DNA of 64,000 nt. It comes from JACCTH01 sp963761985. Lineage in GTDB: Bacteria; Actinomycetota; Acidimicrobiia; Spongiisociales; ZC4RG35. This document shows positions 1 through 7,835 of the stretch, piece by piece. Position numbers and translations under genes: made by a program. Below the pieces are notes generated by a model that was not told the origin of the DNA, did not search any database, and saw nothing but the letters and a program-made list of their open reading frames with translations. The stretch covers positions 124,001-188,000 of the forward strand of contig CAVXIT010000003.1 in NCBI GenBank assembly GCA_963761985.1. The letters run 5' to 3'. Every line of letters starts with the position of its first letter. Positions within the stretch are counted from its first letter, which is position 1.

Positions 1-447
1 TTCCTCGACCAAATCCGCCCACCCGGAACAAGCGCGGGCGACGACCTCGACACCATCGGCGAAACGGCCGACGACTGAGGCGAAAAGCTCACCCTGGAAC
101 GTGGCTTCAGTGGCGAGCACACCCACCACTCCGCTTCTCGTGTAAAACCTCGCCGGCTTGACGGCAGGCTCCATTCCGACGAAGGGCACCCCGGGATGAG
201 CGACGCGAAGCTCGTTGAGCGCAGCGGCCGAGGCGGTGTTGCAGGCGATGGCGATGATTTCCGCGCCCTGAGAAAGCAGCCAGCCGACATTCCTATGGCT
301 CAGCTCCGAAAGGTCTCGCAACGAACGCTGCCCATACGGAGCATGAAGCGAGTCGGCGAGGTAGAGGACGTCTAGGCGTGGATGCAGTCGGCGCAGCTCT
401 CGCAAGACCGAGAGACCTCCAACGCCGGAGTCGAACATACCGATCAT
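1..447 (-). CDS. murI: Glutamate racemase, N-terminal part (gene runs off the left edge)
   Basis: MurI interconverts L- and D-glutamate in the cytoplasm, supplying D-glutamate for peptidoglycan. The 149 visible codons, translated by eye from the minus strand, begin MIGMFDSGVGGLSVL and include ADSLHAPYG and ACNTASA. Asp6 and Cys69 correspond to the catalytic acid and first catalytic cysteine of the family; the second cysteine lies in the missing C-terminal part. ATG at 447 is chosen because it places the DSG motif at the usual distance from the N-terminus; a GGAGG lies about 20 nt upstream, too far for a good ribosome site. The gene diverges from the SDR gene that follows. Confidence 0.93.
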   Translation of the reverse strand, partial: MIGMFDSGVGGLSVLRELRRLHPRLDVLYLADSLHAPYGQRSLRDLSELSHRNVGWLLSQGAEIIAIACNTASAAALNELRVAHPGVPFVGMEPAVKPARFYTRSGVVGVLATEATFQGELFASVVGRFADGVEVVARACSGWADLVEE

Positions 448-493
448 CAGGGGGTGAAGTATCGTCGCCTCCGTTCGAGCAAAGGAGATGCGC

Positions 494-1255
494 GTGGAGC
501 TGTCGGGTGTGTCTGCTGTCGTGACGGGCGGCGCGTCTGGCCTAGGCGCAGCGACAGCTCGTCGATTGTCAGCGGCCGGTGCATTTGTGGTGGTGGCGGA
601 TTTGCAAGATGACAAAGGTGAAGCAACGGCCGGCGAAGTCGGCGGAGCTTTCGTTCATACGGACGTCACTCAAGCGGAGCAAGTACAGGAAGCCGTCGAC
701 ACCGCCATGTCGGCGAATCCCCTGCGAGCGGTCGTCAACTGTGCGGGGATCGGTCCTCCGGCTCGCACGCTGAACCGTGACGGGACGCCGCATGACCTGG
801 GTCACTTTCGCACGCTGATCGAGATCAATCTCATCGGCACGTTCAACACGATCCGGTTGGCTGCAGCAGCTATGGCGACGACCCCCGAGCTCGAGAACGG
901 CCAGCGCGGTGCCATCGTTAATACCGCCTCGGTCGCTGCTTATGACGGCCAGATCGGACAAGCCGCCTACTCCGCGTCGAAAGGCGGGATCGTCGGGATG
1001 ACCCTGCCGATCGCCCGCGATCTGGCATCGATCGGGGTACGGGTCAACACCATCGCACCTGGAATCATCGACACTCCGCTTTTGGCCGGTCTCCCTGAAC
1101 CAGCGCGGCTCTCACTGGGCGAGCAGGTCCTCTTTCCCAAACGACTCGGCCAGCCGGAAGAATTCGCCGATCTCGCCATGCTCTTGCTCACCCACGACTA
1201 CATGAACGCCGAAACCATCCGTATGGACGGTGGGATCCGAATGGCGCCCAAGTGA
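494..1255 (+). CDS. SDR family oxidoreductase, 3-hydroxyacyl-CoA dehydrogenase type 2-like
   Basis: A classical short-chain dehydrogenase of 253 residues. The cofactor loop TGGASGLG is at about residues 11-18, the NAG-type motif reads NCAGIG, and the catalytic Ser and Tyr-x3-Lys lie in NTASVAAYDGQIGQAAYSASK-type sequence. Overall spacing resembles HSD10/type II 3-hydroxyacyl-CoA dehydrogenases, which oxidise 3-hydroxyacyl-CoA with NAD+; substrate choice is inference. I place the start at GTG 494, not ATG 488, because AAAGGAG (481-487) abuts the ATG but sits 6 nt before the GTG. The gene ends 2 nt before the convergent sufE stop, so transcription units meet with almost no spacer. Confidence 0.88.
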   Translation: MELSGVSAVVTGGASGLGAATARRLSAAGAFVVVADLQDDKGEATAGEVGGAFVHTDVTQAEQVQEAVDTAMSANPLRAVVNCAGIGPPARTLNRDGTPHDLGHFRTLIEINLIGTFNTIRLAAAAMATTPELENGQRGAIVNTASVAAYDGQIGQAAYSASKGGIVGMTLPIARDLASIGVRVNTIAPGIIDTPLLAGLPEPARLSLGEQVLFPKRLGQPEEFADLAMLLLTHDYMNAETIRMDGGIRMAPK

Positions 1256-1257
1256 GC

Positions 1258-1686
1258 TCAAGCGGCGACTAGTTGCGACACCTGTCGCTTGAGATGAAAG
1301 AGGATGGCGCCCATGCCGCGGACGCGCTGGGGGGTGACGACTTCTTCCAGACCCATCGTCAGGTAGAAGTCGTTCTCAGTCTCGAGAATCGACGCCGGGT
1401 CTTCTCCGTCAAGGCCCGCTGAGAGCAACCCGGCAAAGCCGCGCACAGTGGGGGACTCGGGTGGGGCATCGAAAAACAGCCTGACCTTGCCATCGTCGAG
1501 GCGGGCCGCCAGGAAGAAAGGCGTTTGGCATTCGTGAACCTGTTCGAGCTGGTCGCGGTCGGCGGCCAGGTCTGGCGGGAGTGCGGGAAGCCGGTTGGCA
1601 AAATCCAAGAGCGCCTCGAGCCGGAACTGGCGGGGCGAGCTCGAAAAGGCTTCGACGATTTGAGCGAGTCGGGCTGGAAGCGGCAT
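1258..1686 (-). CDS. sufE: SufE family Fe-S cluster assembly protein
   Basis: SufE accepts persulfide sulfur from the cysteine desulfurase SufS and passes it to the Suf scaffold. The 142-residue protein has the family fold in order: a helical N-terminus (LAQIVEAF), the active-site loop VHECQTPFF with Cys53 as presumed sulfur acceptor (family usually V.GCQS), and the C-terminal GMGAILFHLK region. Length matches SufE. The start ATG has no Shine-Dalgarno sequence but a TAGACT box 8 nt upstream, suggesting a leaderless transcript. It is divergent from a thiosulfate sulfurtransferase, the same pairing seen for sufE/sseA in mycobacteria, which links both genes to sulfur transfer. Confidence 0.92.
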   Translation of the reverse strand: MPLPARLAQIVEAFSSSPRQFRLEALLDFANRLPALPPDLAADRDQLEQVHECQTPFFLAARLDDGKVRLFFDAPPESPTVRGFAGLLSAGLDGEDPASILETENDFYLTMGLEEVVTPQRVRGMGAILFHLKRQVSQLVAA

Positions 1687-1694
1687 CGCTTTGA

Positions 1695-1700
1695 AGTCTA
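1695..1700 (-). promoter_or_regulatory. -10 box TAGACT of sufE (leaderless type)
   Basis: TAGACT on the minus strand ends 8 nt before the sufE ATG, which would place the transcription start at or next to the start codon. No clear TTGACA-like -35 is visible. The same hexamer at a similar distance precedes the Nfu gene at 20834. Confidence 0.45.
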
Positions 1701-1749
1701 CGAGAGGGGTTTTCCCTACGGTGATAGTGTTTATCCGAGGAGGTCATCT

Positions 1750-2628
1750 ATGGCAGTTGCGGTTGATCCGGCGGAGAAGTTCCAGTCATACGCCCACCCT
1801 GAGCGGTTGGTTTCGACCGATTGGCTTGCGGAACATCTCAACGACCCTGCGGTCGTGATCGTTGAATCCGACGAGGATGTTCTTCTCTATCACACGGGCC
1901 ATATTCCTGGAGCGATCAAGGTCGACTGGGTGGCCGACCTCAACGACCCGATTATGCGCGACTATCTCGACGCCAACGAATTTGCCGCCCTGATGTCTCG
2001 CCATGGCATCACGCCGGAATCGACGGTCGTGTTCTATGGCGACAACTTCAACTGGTGGGCTGCCTATGCCCTCTGGGTCTTCGAGCTCTTCGGTCATGCC
2101 GACACCCGGCTGCTCGACGGCGGACGGGCGAAATGGGTTGCCGAAGGACGCGAACTAACAACCGACGAGCCGGAGAGAACCTCGAGCGATTATCCGGCTC
2201 CGGTCCGTAGCGACCGGCGGATCCGAGCCTTTCTTGGCGATGTGCTCCCTCATTCGAAGGAAGGCCGTCCGCTCATTGATGTGCGCTCGCCTGAAGAGTT
2301 TCGGGGGGAGCGTTTGCACATGCCCGATTACCCCAACGAGGGCGCACTGCGCGGGGGGCACATACCGGGGGCGCGCAATGTCCCCTGGAAGAAGGCGGCC
2401 AATGACGACAACACTTTCAAGTCGTATGACGATTTGCGCGATCTCTACGAACAAGAGGTGGGGCTCGATCGCCATGACGATGTGATTGCCTACTGCCGGA
2501 TCGGCGAGCGGTCCTCACACACGTGGTTCGTCCTCACCCAGCTGCTTGGCTTCGACACGGTCCGCAACTACGACGGATCCTGGACCGAATACGGCAACGC
2601 CGTGAGGGTTCCGATCGAACGGCCCTAG
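1750..2628 (+). CDS. sseA: Thiosulfate/3-mercaptopyruvate sulfurtransferase, two rhodanese domains
   Basis: A 292-residue tandem rhodanese enzyme that moves sulfane sulfur from thiosulfate or 3-mercaptopyruvate to an acceptor. The N-terminal rhodanese domain (about residues 10-130) carries HIPGA but no catalytic cysteine; the C-terminal domain (about 150-285) has RGGHIPGA and the active-site loop YCRIGERSSHTW with Cys249, near-identical in pattern to mycobacterial CysA2/SseA. The start ATG 1750 is preceded by GAGGAGG. A longer open frame upstream overlaps sufE on the other strand and is rejected. Pairing with sufE favours the SseA name, but CysA is equally possible on sequence. Its 3' end meets malQ at an unusual inverted repeat. 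Confidence 0.9.
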   Translation: MAVAVDPAEKFQSYAHPERLVSTDWLAEHLNDPAVVIVESDEDVLLYHTGHIPGAIKVDWVADLNDPIMRDYLDANEFAALMSRHGITPESTVVFYGDNFNWWAAYALWVFELFGHADTRLLDGGRAKWVAEGRELTTDEPERTSSDYPAPVRSDRRIRAFLGDVLPHSKEGRPLIDVRSPEEFRGERLHMPDYPNEGALRGGHIPGARNVPWKKAANDDNTFKSYDDLRDLYEQEVGLDRHDDVIAYCRIGERSSHTWFVLTQLLGFDTVRNYDGSWTEYGNAVRVPIERP

Positions 2629-2638
2629 CGGGCCTCGA

Positions 2639-2713
2639 GACATCAGAGATCAGACTTCAGAGTTCAGATCGAATGGGGATCGGTCTGATGTCTGATATCT
2701 GACGTCTGATGTC
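2639..2713. repeat. Heptamer-built inverted repeat between convergent genes (likely bidirectional terminator)
   Basis: Two 32-nt arms (2639-2670 and 2682-2713) around an 11-nt loop are reverse complements at 25 of 32 positions. Each arm is a tandem series of 7-nt units with the core TCAGA (TCTGA in the other arm) plus two variable bases; mismatches fall almost only in the variable bases. It lies between sseA (stop 2628) and malQ (stop 2664), and malQ is translated through one arm and the loop, giving it a tail with RHQTSDIRHQTD. There is no T-run, so terminator function is inference. Confidence 0.75.
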
Positions 2714-4199
2714 TGCCAGAAGCAGCTGTTGCCTCCTGTAGCCGAGTGAGGACGGCGTCGGGCAAGGGGCCGTCCATTCTCCAGACCCAGTTGCCTTCCT
2801 CTCGGCCGGGCGTGTTCATCCTCGCCTCGGAACCGAGGCCGAGCAGGTCCTGAACCGGGATGATGGCGGTGTTGGCCTGCGAGTCCAGGACGAGTCCGAT
2901 CAGATCCCAGTTGATCGACTCCCAATTGATCCGATTGGGGGTGCCGACCTTCGCAAGCAACTGGCGGCGACCCTTGGTCAGCCGGCGTCGATCATGGCGC
3001 TGGTTGTCGCCCCAGAACCAGCCGACGGTGGTGTCGTTGTCGTGGGTGCCGGTGTAAGCGACGACGTCGCTTGGGTAGTTGTCGGGATGGTGAAGCGCGG
3101 TGTTTGACTCGTCGTCGAAACCGAACTGAGCCACCCTCATCCCGGGGAACCCAAACTGTTCTCGCAACGCAGTGACTTCGGGCGTGATGACACCGAGATC
3201 TTCGGCGATGATTGGGAGAGACTTCTCGGCCGCCAGGTTTTCGAACAGATCGGCGCCGGGCCCAGGGGCCCAGCGACCTTTCACCGCCGTTTCCTCGCTG
3301 GCCGGGATCTCCCAGTAGCCGATGAAGCCGCGGAAGTGATCTACCCGAACCAGGTCGAAGCGCGCTAGCGACGCCTGCACGCGCTCCTTCCACCACGAAT
3401 AGCCGTCGGCCTTGTGGGTTTGCCACCGGTAAATCGGGTTGCCCCAACGCTGGCCGGTCTTGGAGAAATAGTCGGGCGGAACACCGGCAACCACGGTTGG
3501 GTTGCCCGAATTGTCGAGTTCGAAGAGTTCGGGATTGGCCCAAACGTCAGCCGAATCATGGGCAACGAATATCGGGAGGTCGCCGATCAGCTCGACTCCG
3601 AGTCGATGGCAATGCTCCCGAAGCGCCTGCCATTGTCGGTCGAATAAATATTGAATCGCGACTTCGAGCTCCATTCGCGGGCGGACCAAGGCAAGCGCGT
3701 TCTTCAACGCGGGTTGCCGGCGGAGGGCGAGATCTTCGGACCAATCGGTCCAAGGTGCCAGCTGGTGGGAGTCCTTCAAGGCGGTGTATGCCGCATAGTT
3801 CTCGAGCCAAGGCGTCGACAGAAAGGCTTCGAGTTGGCGATCAGCCTTCATCCTTGAAGCAGCCGTAGCCAGAAGCTGCGACTTCTGCGCGATCAGCGAC
3901 CCGAAGTCGACGTTTGGTTTGGGTAGTTTCTCGAGCGGTTCGACTTCTTCCCGCTTGAGCAGATCCTGATCGACCAAATCGGTGAGGTCGATTAGTAGCG
4001 GGTTACCAGCGAACGTTGACGGCGATTGATAGGGGGAATCGCGATAACCGGTAGGTCCGACCGGAAGCATCTGCCAATAACGCTGACCCGCTCCTGCCAG
4101 CGCGGTTGCGAACGCTCGCGCTTCGCTGCCGATCGTGCCGATCCCCTGGGTGGACGGGAGCGACGATATGTGGGCAAGCACCCCGGCCGCTCGATCCAT
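2664..4199 (-). CDS. malQ: 4-alpha-glucanotransferase (amylomaltase)
   Basis: MalQ (GH77) transfers alpha-1,4-glucan segments between maltodextrins in the cytoplasm. The 511-residue protein has the expected order: GVLAHISSLPS near the N-terminus, SPYQSPSTFAGNPLLI, RVDHFRG (nucleophile Asp near residue 283), IAEDLGVITPEV (acid/base Glu) and YTGTHDNDT (third Asp). Length is typical. The start ATG follows the SIMPL gene stop directly (TGA then ATG), so the two are cotranscribed. The last about 18 residues are encoded by the heptamer inverted repeat at 2639-2713 and look like an accidental extension unrelated to the fold. Confidence 0.95.
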   Translation of the reverse strand: MDRAAGVLAHISSLPSTQGIGTIGSEARAFATALAGAGQRYWQMLPVGPTGYRDSPYQSPSTFAGNPLLIDLTDLVDQDLLKREEVEPLEKLPKPNVDFGSLIAQKSQLLATAASRMKADRQLEAFLSTPWLENYAAYTALKDSHQLAPWTDWSEDLALRRQPALKNALALVRPRMELEVAIQYLFDRQWQALREHCHRLGVELIGDLPIFVAHDSADVWANPELFELDNSGNPTVVAGVPPDYFSKTGQRWGNPIYRWQTHKADGYSWWKERVQASLARFDLVRVDHFRGFIGYWEIPASEETAVKGRWAPGPGADLFENLAAEKSLPIIAEDLGVITPEVTALREQFGFPGMRVAQFGFDDESNTALHHPDNYPSDVVAYTGTHDNDTTVGWFWGDNQRHDRRRLTKGRRQLLAKVGTPNRINWESINWDLIGLVLDSQANTAIIPVQDLLGLGSEARMNTPGREEGNWVWRMDGPLPDAVLTRLQEATAASGRHQTSDIRHQTDPHSI

Positions 4200-4808
4200 T
4201 CAGCCGACCAGCGAAAAACGAACTGTCAGATTCACCGTCACGACGGTGGTGCCGGCTTCCACTGGCATAACGCCGAGATCCATTCTGGCCATCATTTTCG
4301 GTTCGATCGAACGCCCTTCCGACTCGACGATCGAACTCGCCGGCCCGAGCCCCCGTCCGGTGAGCGCGGCCAACTGAACTGCCTTGGCCATTGCCGCCTG
4401 GTAGGCGAGATCGCGCGCTTGGGCGGCGACCACCGACGGATCCCGTAGCGAGAAATCGACACCGTGCATTTCGGCGCCGTTGCCGATCGTGTCGAGGCCG
4501 ACTCGGAGGATCTCACCGACCCGGGCAACGTCATCCAGCTCGATGCGGAGCGCATTGCGCGCTCGATAACCGGCCGGTTCGCCGTTGCGATCGGTCTCGG
4601 CCCACAGCGAGAGATCCGTCGTTTGCAAGGATTCCCGTCGCACCCCCATCCCGGTGAGCGTCGTGATCAGGAGGTCGATTTTCTGGCCGACCTCGTCAAG
4701 GGCTGCGCTCGCATCGGGTTGGACCGCCGATGCCCCGAGGCTGATCGAAGCTCGGTCCGGTGGCGCTGACGCTTGGCCCGAGCCAGTGACTGTGATGCCG
4801 GTCTTCAC
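4200..4808 (-). CDS. SIMPL domain-containing protein (DUF541)
   Basis: A 202-residue SIMPL/DUF541 protein: the N-terminal TVTGSGQASAPPDRASISLGA and C-terminal beta-rich end (VVTVNLTVRFSLVG) bracket the usual alternating helix/strand core. The family is widespread, often periplasmic or surface-located and of poorly defined role. No signal peptide or transmembrane segment is visible here, so this copy may be cytosolic. I choose GTG 4808 over TTG 4817 because a TATCTT box lies 7 nt upstream of the GTG. It is the first gene of a two-gene unit with malQ; a functional link to glucan metabolism is not evident from the sequence. Confidence 0.82.
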   Translation of the reverse strand: MKTGITVTGSGQASAPPDRASISLGASAVQPDASAALDEVGQKIDLLITTLTGMGVRRESLQTTDLSLWAETDRNGEPAGYRARNALRIELDDVARVGEILRVGLDTIGNGAEMHGVDFSLRDPSVVAAQARDLAYQAAMAKAVQLAALTGRGLGPASSIVESEGRSIEPKMMARMDLGVMPVEAGTTVVTVNLTVRFSLVG

Positions 4809-4815
4809 AGCGGCC

Positions 4816-4821
4816 AAGATA
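4816..4821 (-). promoter_or_regulatory. -10 box TATCTT of the SIMPL-malQ unit
   Basis: TATCTT on the minus strand ends 7 nt before GTG 4808, the spacing of a leaderless start. Its TA step coincides with the TA of a TAGAAC sequence on the plus strand just ahead of the divergent racemase gene, which is too close to that gene's ATG to be a confident -10. Confidence 0.4.
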
Positions 4822-4828
4822 GAACTAC

Positions 4829-5980
4829 ATGGGACCCCTCACTGGCTTGCGCGTGATCGAGATGGCCGGGATCGGACCGATTCCGTGGGCGGGGATGATG
4901 TTGGCCGACCTGGGAGCAGAGGTGATCCGGATCGACCGCATCGGCCCATCTGCACTTGCTGGTGTGGTGGGCGACGACCCGACCCAACGCAGCCGCCGAT
5001 CGATTGCCCTCGATCTCAAACATAGCGAGGCGACCGAGGTGGTGCTTCGTCTCGTCGACACCGCCAACATCCTGATCGAGGGCTTCCGCCCCGGAGTGAT
5101 GGAGCGATTGGGCCTAGGACCCGACGTCTGCCTGGCGCGGAAGCCCGACCTGGTCTACGGACGGATGACCGGTTGGGGTCAGGATGGTCCCCGAGCAAAG
5201 ACCGCCGGCCACGATCTCAACTATCTATCTCTGACCGGCGTCCTCAGCGCGATCGGAACAACCGAACGATCGATTCCCCCGCTCAATCTGATCGGGGACT
5301 ACGGCGGTGGGGCGATGCTGCTCCTGGTGGGGGTGCTCGCCGCCGAGCTGGCGGTTCGAAACGGATTTCCGGGCCAGGTTGTCGATGCCGCCATGGTTGA
5401 CGGCGTCTCGCTGCTCGCCTCGTTGGTCCACGGGCTACTCGCCTCTGGGCTATGGGTCGACGGGCGTGAGGCAAACCTTCTCGACGGTGGCGCACCCTTC
5501 TATCGGACCTATCGCACCGCGGATGGCGGTGAGATCGCGGTTGCCGCCCTCGAGCCCCAGTTCTTCAGTGCGCTGGTGAAAGGTTTGGGTATCGGAGGTA
5601 TAGATCTGGCGGCTCAACACGATCGCAAGGCGTGGCCCGAGCTCACCAAGAGGTTCAGTCAGGTCTTTGGCGAACAGGACCGTGAACACTGGATCGAGGT
5701 CTTCGCTGGCACCGATGCCTGTGTCTCGCCGGTTTGGACCTGGGGTGAGAGTGCGGCCGATCCCCATCTCACGACGCGGGGGACAATGGTCGAGGTCGAT
5801 GGTCTCCGCCAGGCGGCACCCGCCCCGCGGTTCTCGGCCACGTCGCTTGGCACGCCGAAAGCGGTCACCAGGGTCGGCGCAGACACGCGGTCGGTGCTGA
5901 CCGACCTCGGTTACAGCAACGACGCCATCGTTAAGCTCCTCACGAGCAAAGTCGCAAGCCTTTCCGACCTGGAGGAATGA
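4829..5980 (+). CDS. mcr: Alpha-methylacyl-CoA racemase (family III CoA-transferase fold)
   Basis: This enzyme epimerises the 2-methyl branch of (R)- and (S)-2-methylacyl-CoA so branched acids can enter beta-oxidation. The 383-residue CaiB/BaiF protein opens GLRVIEMAGIGPIPWAGMML and keeps the racemase residues: His about 128 in AGHDLNY, Asp about 157 in IGDYGGGAM and Glu about 241 in ALEPQFF, matching positions His126/Asp156/Glu241 known for mycobacterial MCR. That set separates racemases from true CoA-transferases, which use an Asp nucleophile. It overlaps the next gene by ATGA, and heads a lipid-degradation operon. Confidence 0.92.
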   Translation: MGPLTGLRVIEMAGIGPIPWAGMMLADLGAEVIRIDRIGPSALAGVVGDDPTQRSRRSIALDLKHSEATEVVLRLVDTANILIEGFRPGVMERLGLGPDVCLARKPDLVYGRMTGWGQDGPRAKTAGHDLNYLSLTGVLSAIGTTERSIPPLNLIGDYGGGAMLLLVGVLAAELAVRNGFPGQVVDAAMVDGVSLLASLVHGLLASGLWVDGREANLLDGGAPFYRTYRTADGGEIAVAALEPQFFSALVKGLGIGGIDLAAQHDRKAWPELTKRFSQVFGEQDREHWIEVFAGTDACVSPVWTWGESAADPHLTTRGTMVEVDGLRQAAPAPRFSATSLGTPKAVTRVGADTRSVLTDLGYSNDAIVKLLTSKVASLSDLEE

Positions 5981-7824
5981 TGGTTCCGAGAAACGTCGCC
6001 GCTGAAAGCGCGGCGATTGATGCCGCCGTCGAGGGCAAAACTCTGATCGCTCTCTTCGACCGCAACGCCGAGACGTACGGCGATAAGGCGGCCATCCACT
6101 GGAAGGAAGGCGACCTCTGGCGGCACCTGACCTGGTCGCAATATCGCAAAGTGGTTCATGAGGCCGCGGCCGGCCTGATCTCGATCGGGGTCAACCCCAA
6201 CGATTTCGTGGCGATCATGGCAGGCAACCGGGCCGAGCACGTGGTCGCGGACCTGGCGGCCATCCATGCGGGCGCCGCCGGCGTCACCGTCTATTCGACG
6301 CTTGCCCAGAGTCAGATCCAGTACATCGCCTCCAACTGTGCGGCGAAAGTCGCGATCCTCGAAGACCTTTCGTTCATGAAGCGCTGGGAGGCGATCAAGA
6401 GCGAGCTGCCCGATCTCGAGCACGTGATCTTGATGGAAGGGGCGGAGAACTACGACACCATCGATTGGGTGTTGTCCTGGGACGACCTGTTAGAACGCGG
6501 CCGCCAGGCTCTCGCCTCGGATCCGGAACTGGTTGAACGGACCGCGGGCGCAGCCCGTCCCGAAGGTCTCGCCACTTTGATTTACACGTCGGGCACAACC
6601 GGTGTCCCCAAAGGCGTGATGATCAGCCATCGCAACGTGGTCTGGACCGCCGAGTGCCTGCGCCGGGGGGCGCAACTGGGCGACAACCCGCGCATGGTTT
6701 CCTATCTGCCGTTGGCGCATATCGCCGAGCGCATGTCGACTCATTACCTCGGGGTTTACCTGGCCGGTGAGGTCTGGTACTGCCCCGATATCGGGCTCGT
6801 GCTCGAGTACGTGCAAAAGGCTCGCCCCACCATCTTCGTTGCGGTTCCACGGGTGTGGGAGAAATTCCACAACCGTCTCCAGGCCCGGTTCGGCGAGGAT
6901 CCCAAGCGCGAGAAGCTGATCCGCAACGCCGCGGCCCACGGCGCCGAGATGATGAAGCTGACACAGTCGGGGAAATCGATGGGCCTTCTCGACCGGGTCA
7001 AGCACGTGCTCTTCGAGCGGGTGATCTATTCCAAAGTGCGACACGGCTTGGGGATGGACGCGCTCGAAATTGCCATCACCGCGGCCGCTCCGATCAGCCC
7101 CGAGCTGATCTACTTCTTCCGCGGCATCGGAGTGCCCCTTTTTGAGCTCTACGGCATGAGCGAGTCCACCGGTCCGGCGACCAGCAACCTTCCCGGTGAG
7201 GAAAGGATCGGGAGTGTTGGAAAACCACTGCCGGGCATCGAGGTCATGTTGGGCGAGGACGGTGAGATCTTGATGCGCGGCGGCGTGGTGACCGGCGGCT
7301 ACTACCAGATGCCGGAAGAGTCGGCCGAGACCTTCGACTCCGAGGGCTGGATCCACTCTGGTGACCTCGGGCGGTTCGACGAGGACGGCTTCCTCCACAT
7401 CGTTGGCCGCAAGAAAGACATCATCATCAATGCCGCCGGCAAGAACATCGCTCCGGCGAAGCTCGAGACGTCGATGAAGAACCATCCGCTCGTCGCCCAG
7501 GCCTGCATGGTCGGCGATGGCCGCCCGTTCATGTCGATGCTTCTCGCGATCGATCCGGAGGAAGCACCGGGTTGGGCCGCGAAGCACGGCGTGGTCTTCA
7601 CCGATCTGGTGTCGTTCAGTCAGTTGCTGGAAGTGCGATCGGAGTTGCAGACCGCGTTGGACCTGGCGAACCAGGAAGTGTCCCGAGTCGAGCAAATCAA
7701 GAAGTTCACCATCGTGTCCGATATTTGGACACCCGACAGTGGGGAAATCACCCCGTCGCTGAAGTTGAAGCGCAACGTGGTGCTCGACCGCTACAAGGGC
7801 GCGATCGAAGAGATGTATTCCTAG
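5977..7824 (+). CDS. fadD: Long-chain acyl-CoA synthetase (AMP-binding)
   Basis: A 615-residue ANL-superfamily ligase that activates fatty acids to acyl-CoA via acyl-adenylate. Motifs appear in order: the phosphate loop YTSGTTGVPKG near residue 203, the aromatic/adenine motif YGMSEST near 390, the hinge GDLGRFDEDGFLHIVGRKKD and the C-terminal NAAGKNIAPAKLE with the catalytic lysine region. Architecture resembles FadD15-type long-chain ligases with a lid insertion. The ATG overlaps the racemase stop (ATGA), so translation is probably coupled: ligase product feeds the racemase and the dehydrogenase/hydratase genes downstream. Confidence 0.93.
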   Translation: MMVPRNVAAESAAIDAAVEGKTLIALFDRNAETYGDKAAIHWKEGDLWRHLTWSQYRKVVHEAAAGLISIGVNPNDFVAIMAGNRAEHVVADLAAIHAGAAGVTVYSTLAQSQIQYIASNCAAKVAILEDLSFMKRWEAIKSELPDLEHVILMEGAENYDTIDWVLSWDDLLERGRQALASDPELVERTAGAARPEGLATLIYTSGTTGVPKGVMISHRNVVWTAECLRRGAQLGDNPRMVSYLPLAHIAERMSTHYLGVYLAGEVWYCPDIGLVLEYVQKARPTIFVAVPRVWEKFHNRLQARFGEDPKREKLIRNAAAHGAEMMKLTQSGKSMGLLDRVKHVLFERVIYSKVRHGLGMDALEIAITAAAPISPELIYFFRGIGVPLFELYGMSESTGPATSNLPGEERIGSVGKPLPGIEVMLGEDGEILMRGGVVTGGYYQMPEESAETFDSEGWIHSGDLGRFDEDGFLHIVGRKKDIIINAAGKNIAPAKLETSMKNHPLVAQACMVGDGRPFMSMLLAIDPEEAPGWAAKHGVVFTDLVSFSQLLEVRSELQTALDLANQEVSRVEQIKKFTIVSDIWTPDSGEITPSLKLKRNVVLDRYKGAIEEMYS

Positions 7825-7835
7825 AGGGGGACCAG

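Noticed and set aside
2639..2713. TCAGA heptamers considered as a CRISPR array
   Set aside because: Units are 7 nt with 2-nt variable parts and form an inverted repeat; there are no spacers and no cas genes.
7572..7835. N-terminal extension of the metalloprotease-SLH frame into fadD
   Set aside because: Overlaps fadD in another frame; the signal peptide begins at GTG 7836 behind a ribosome site.
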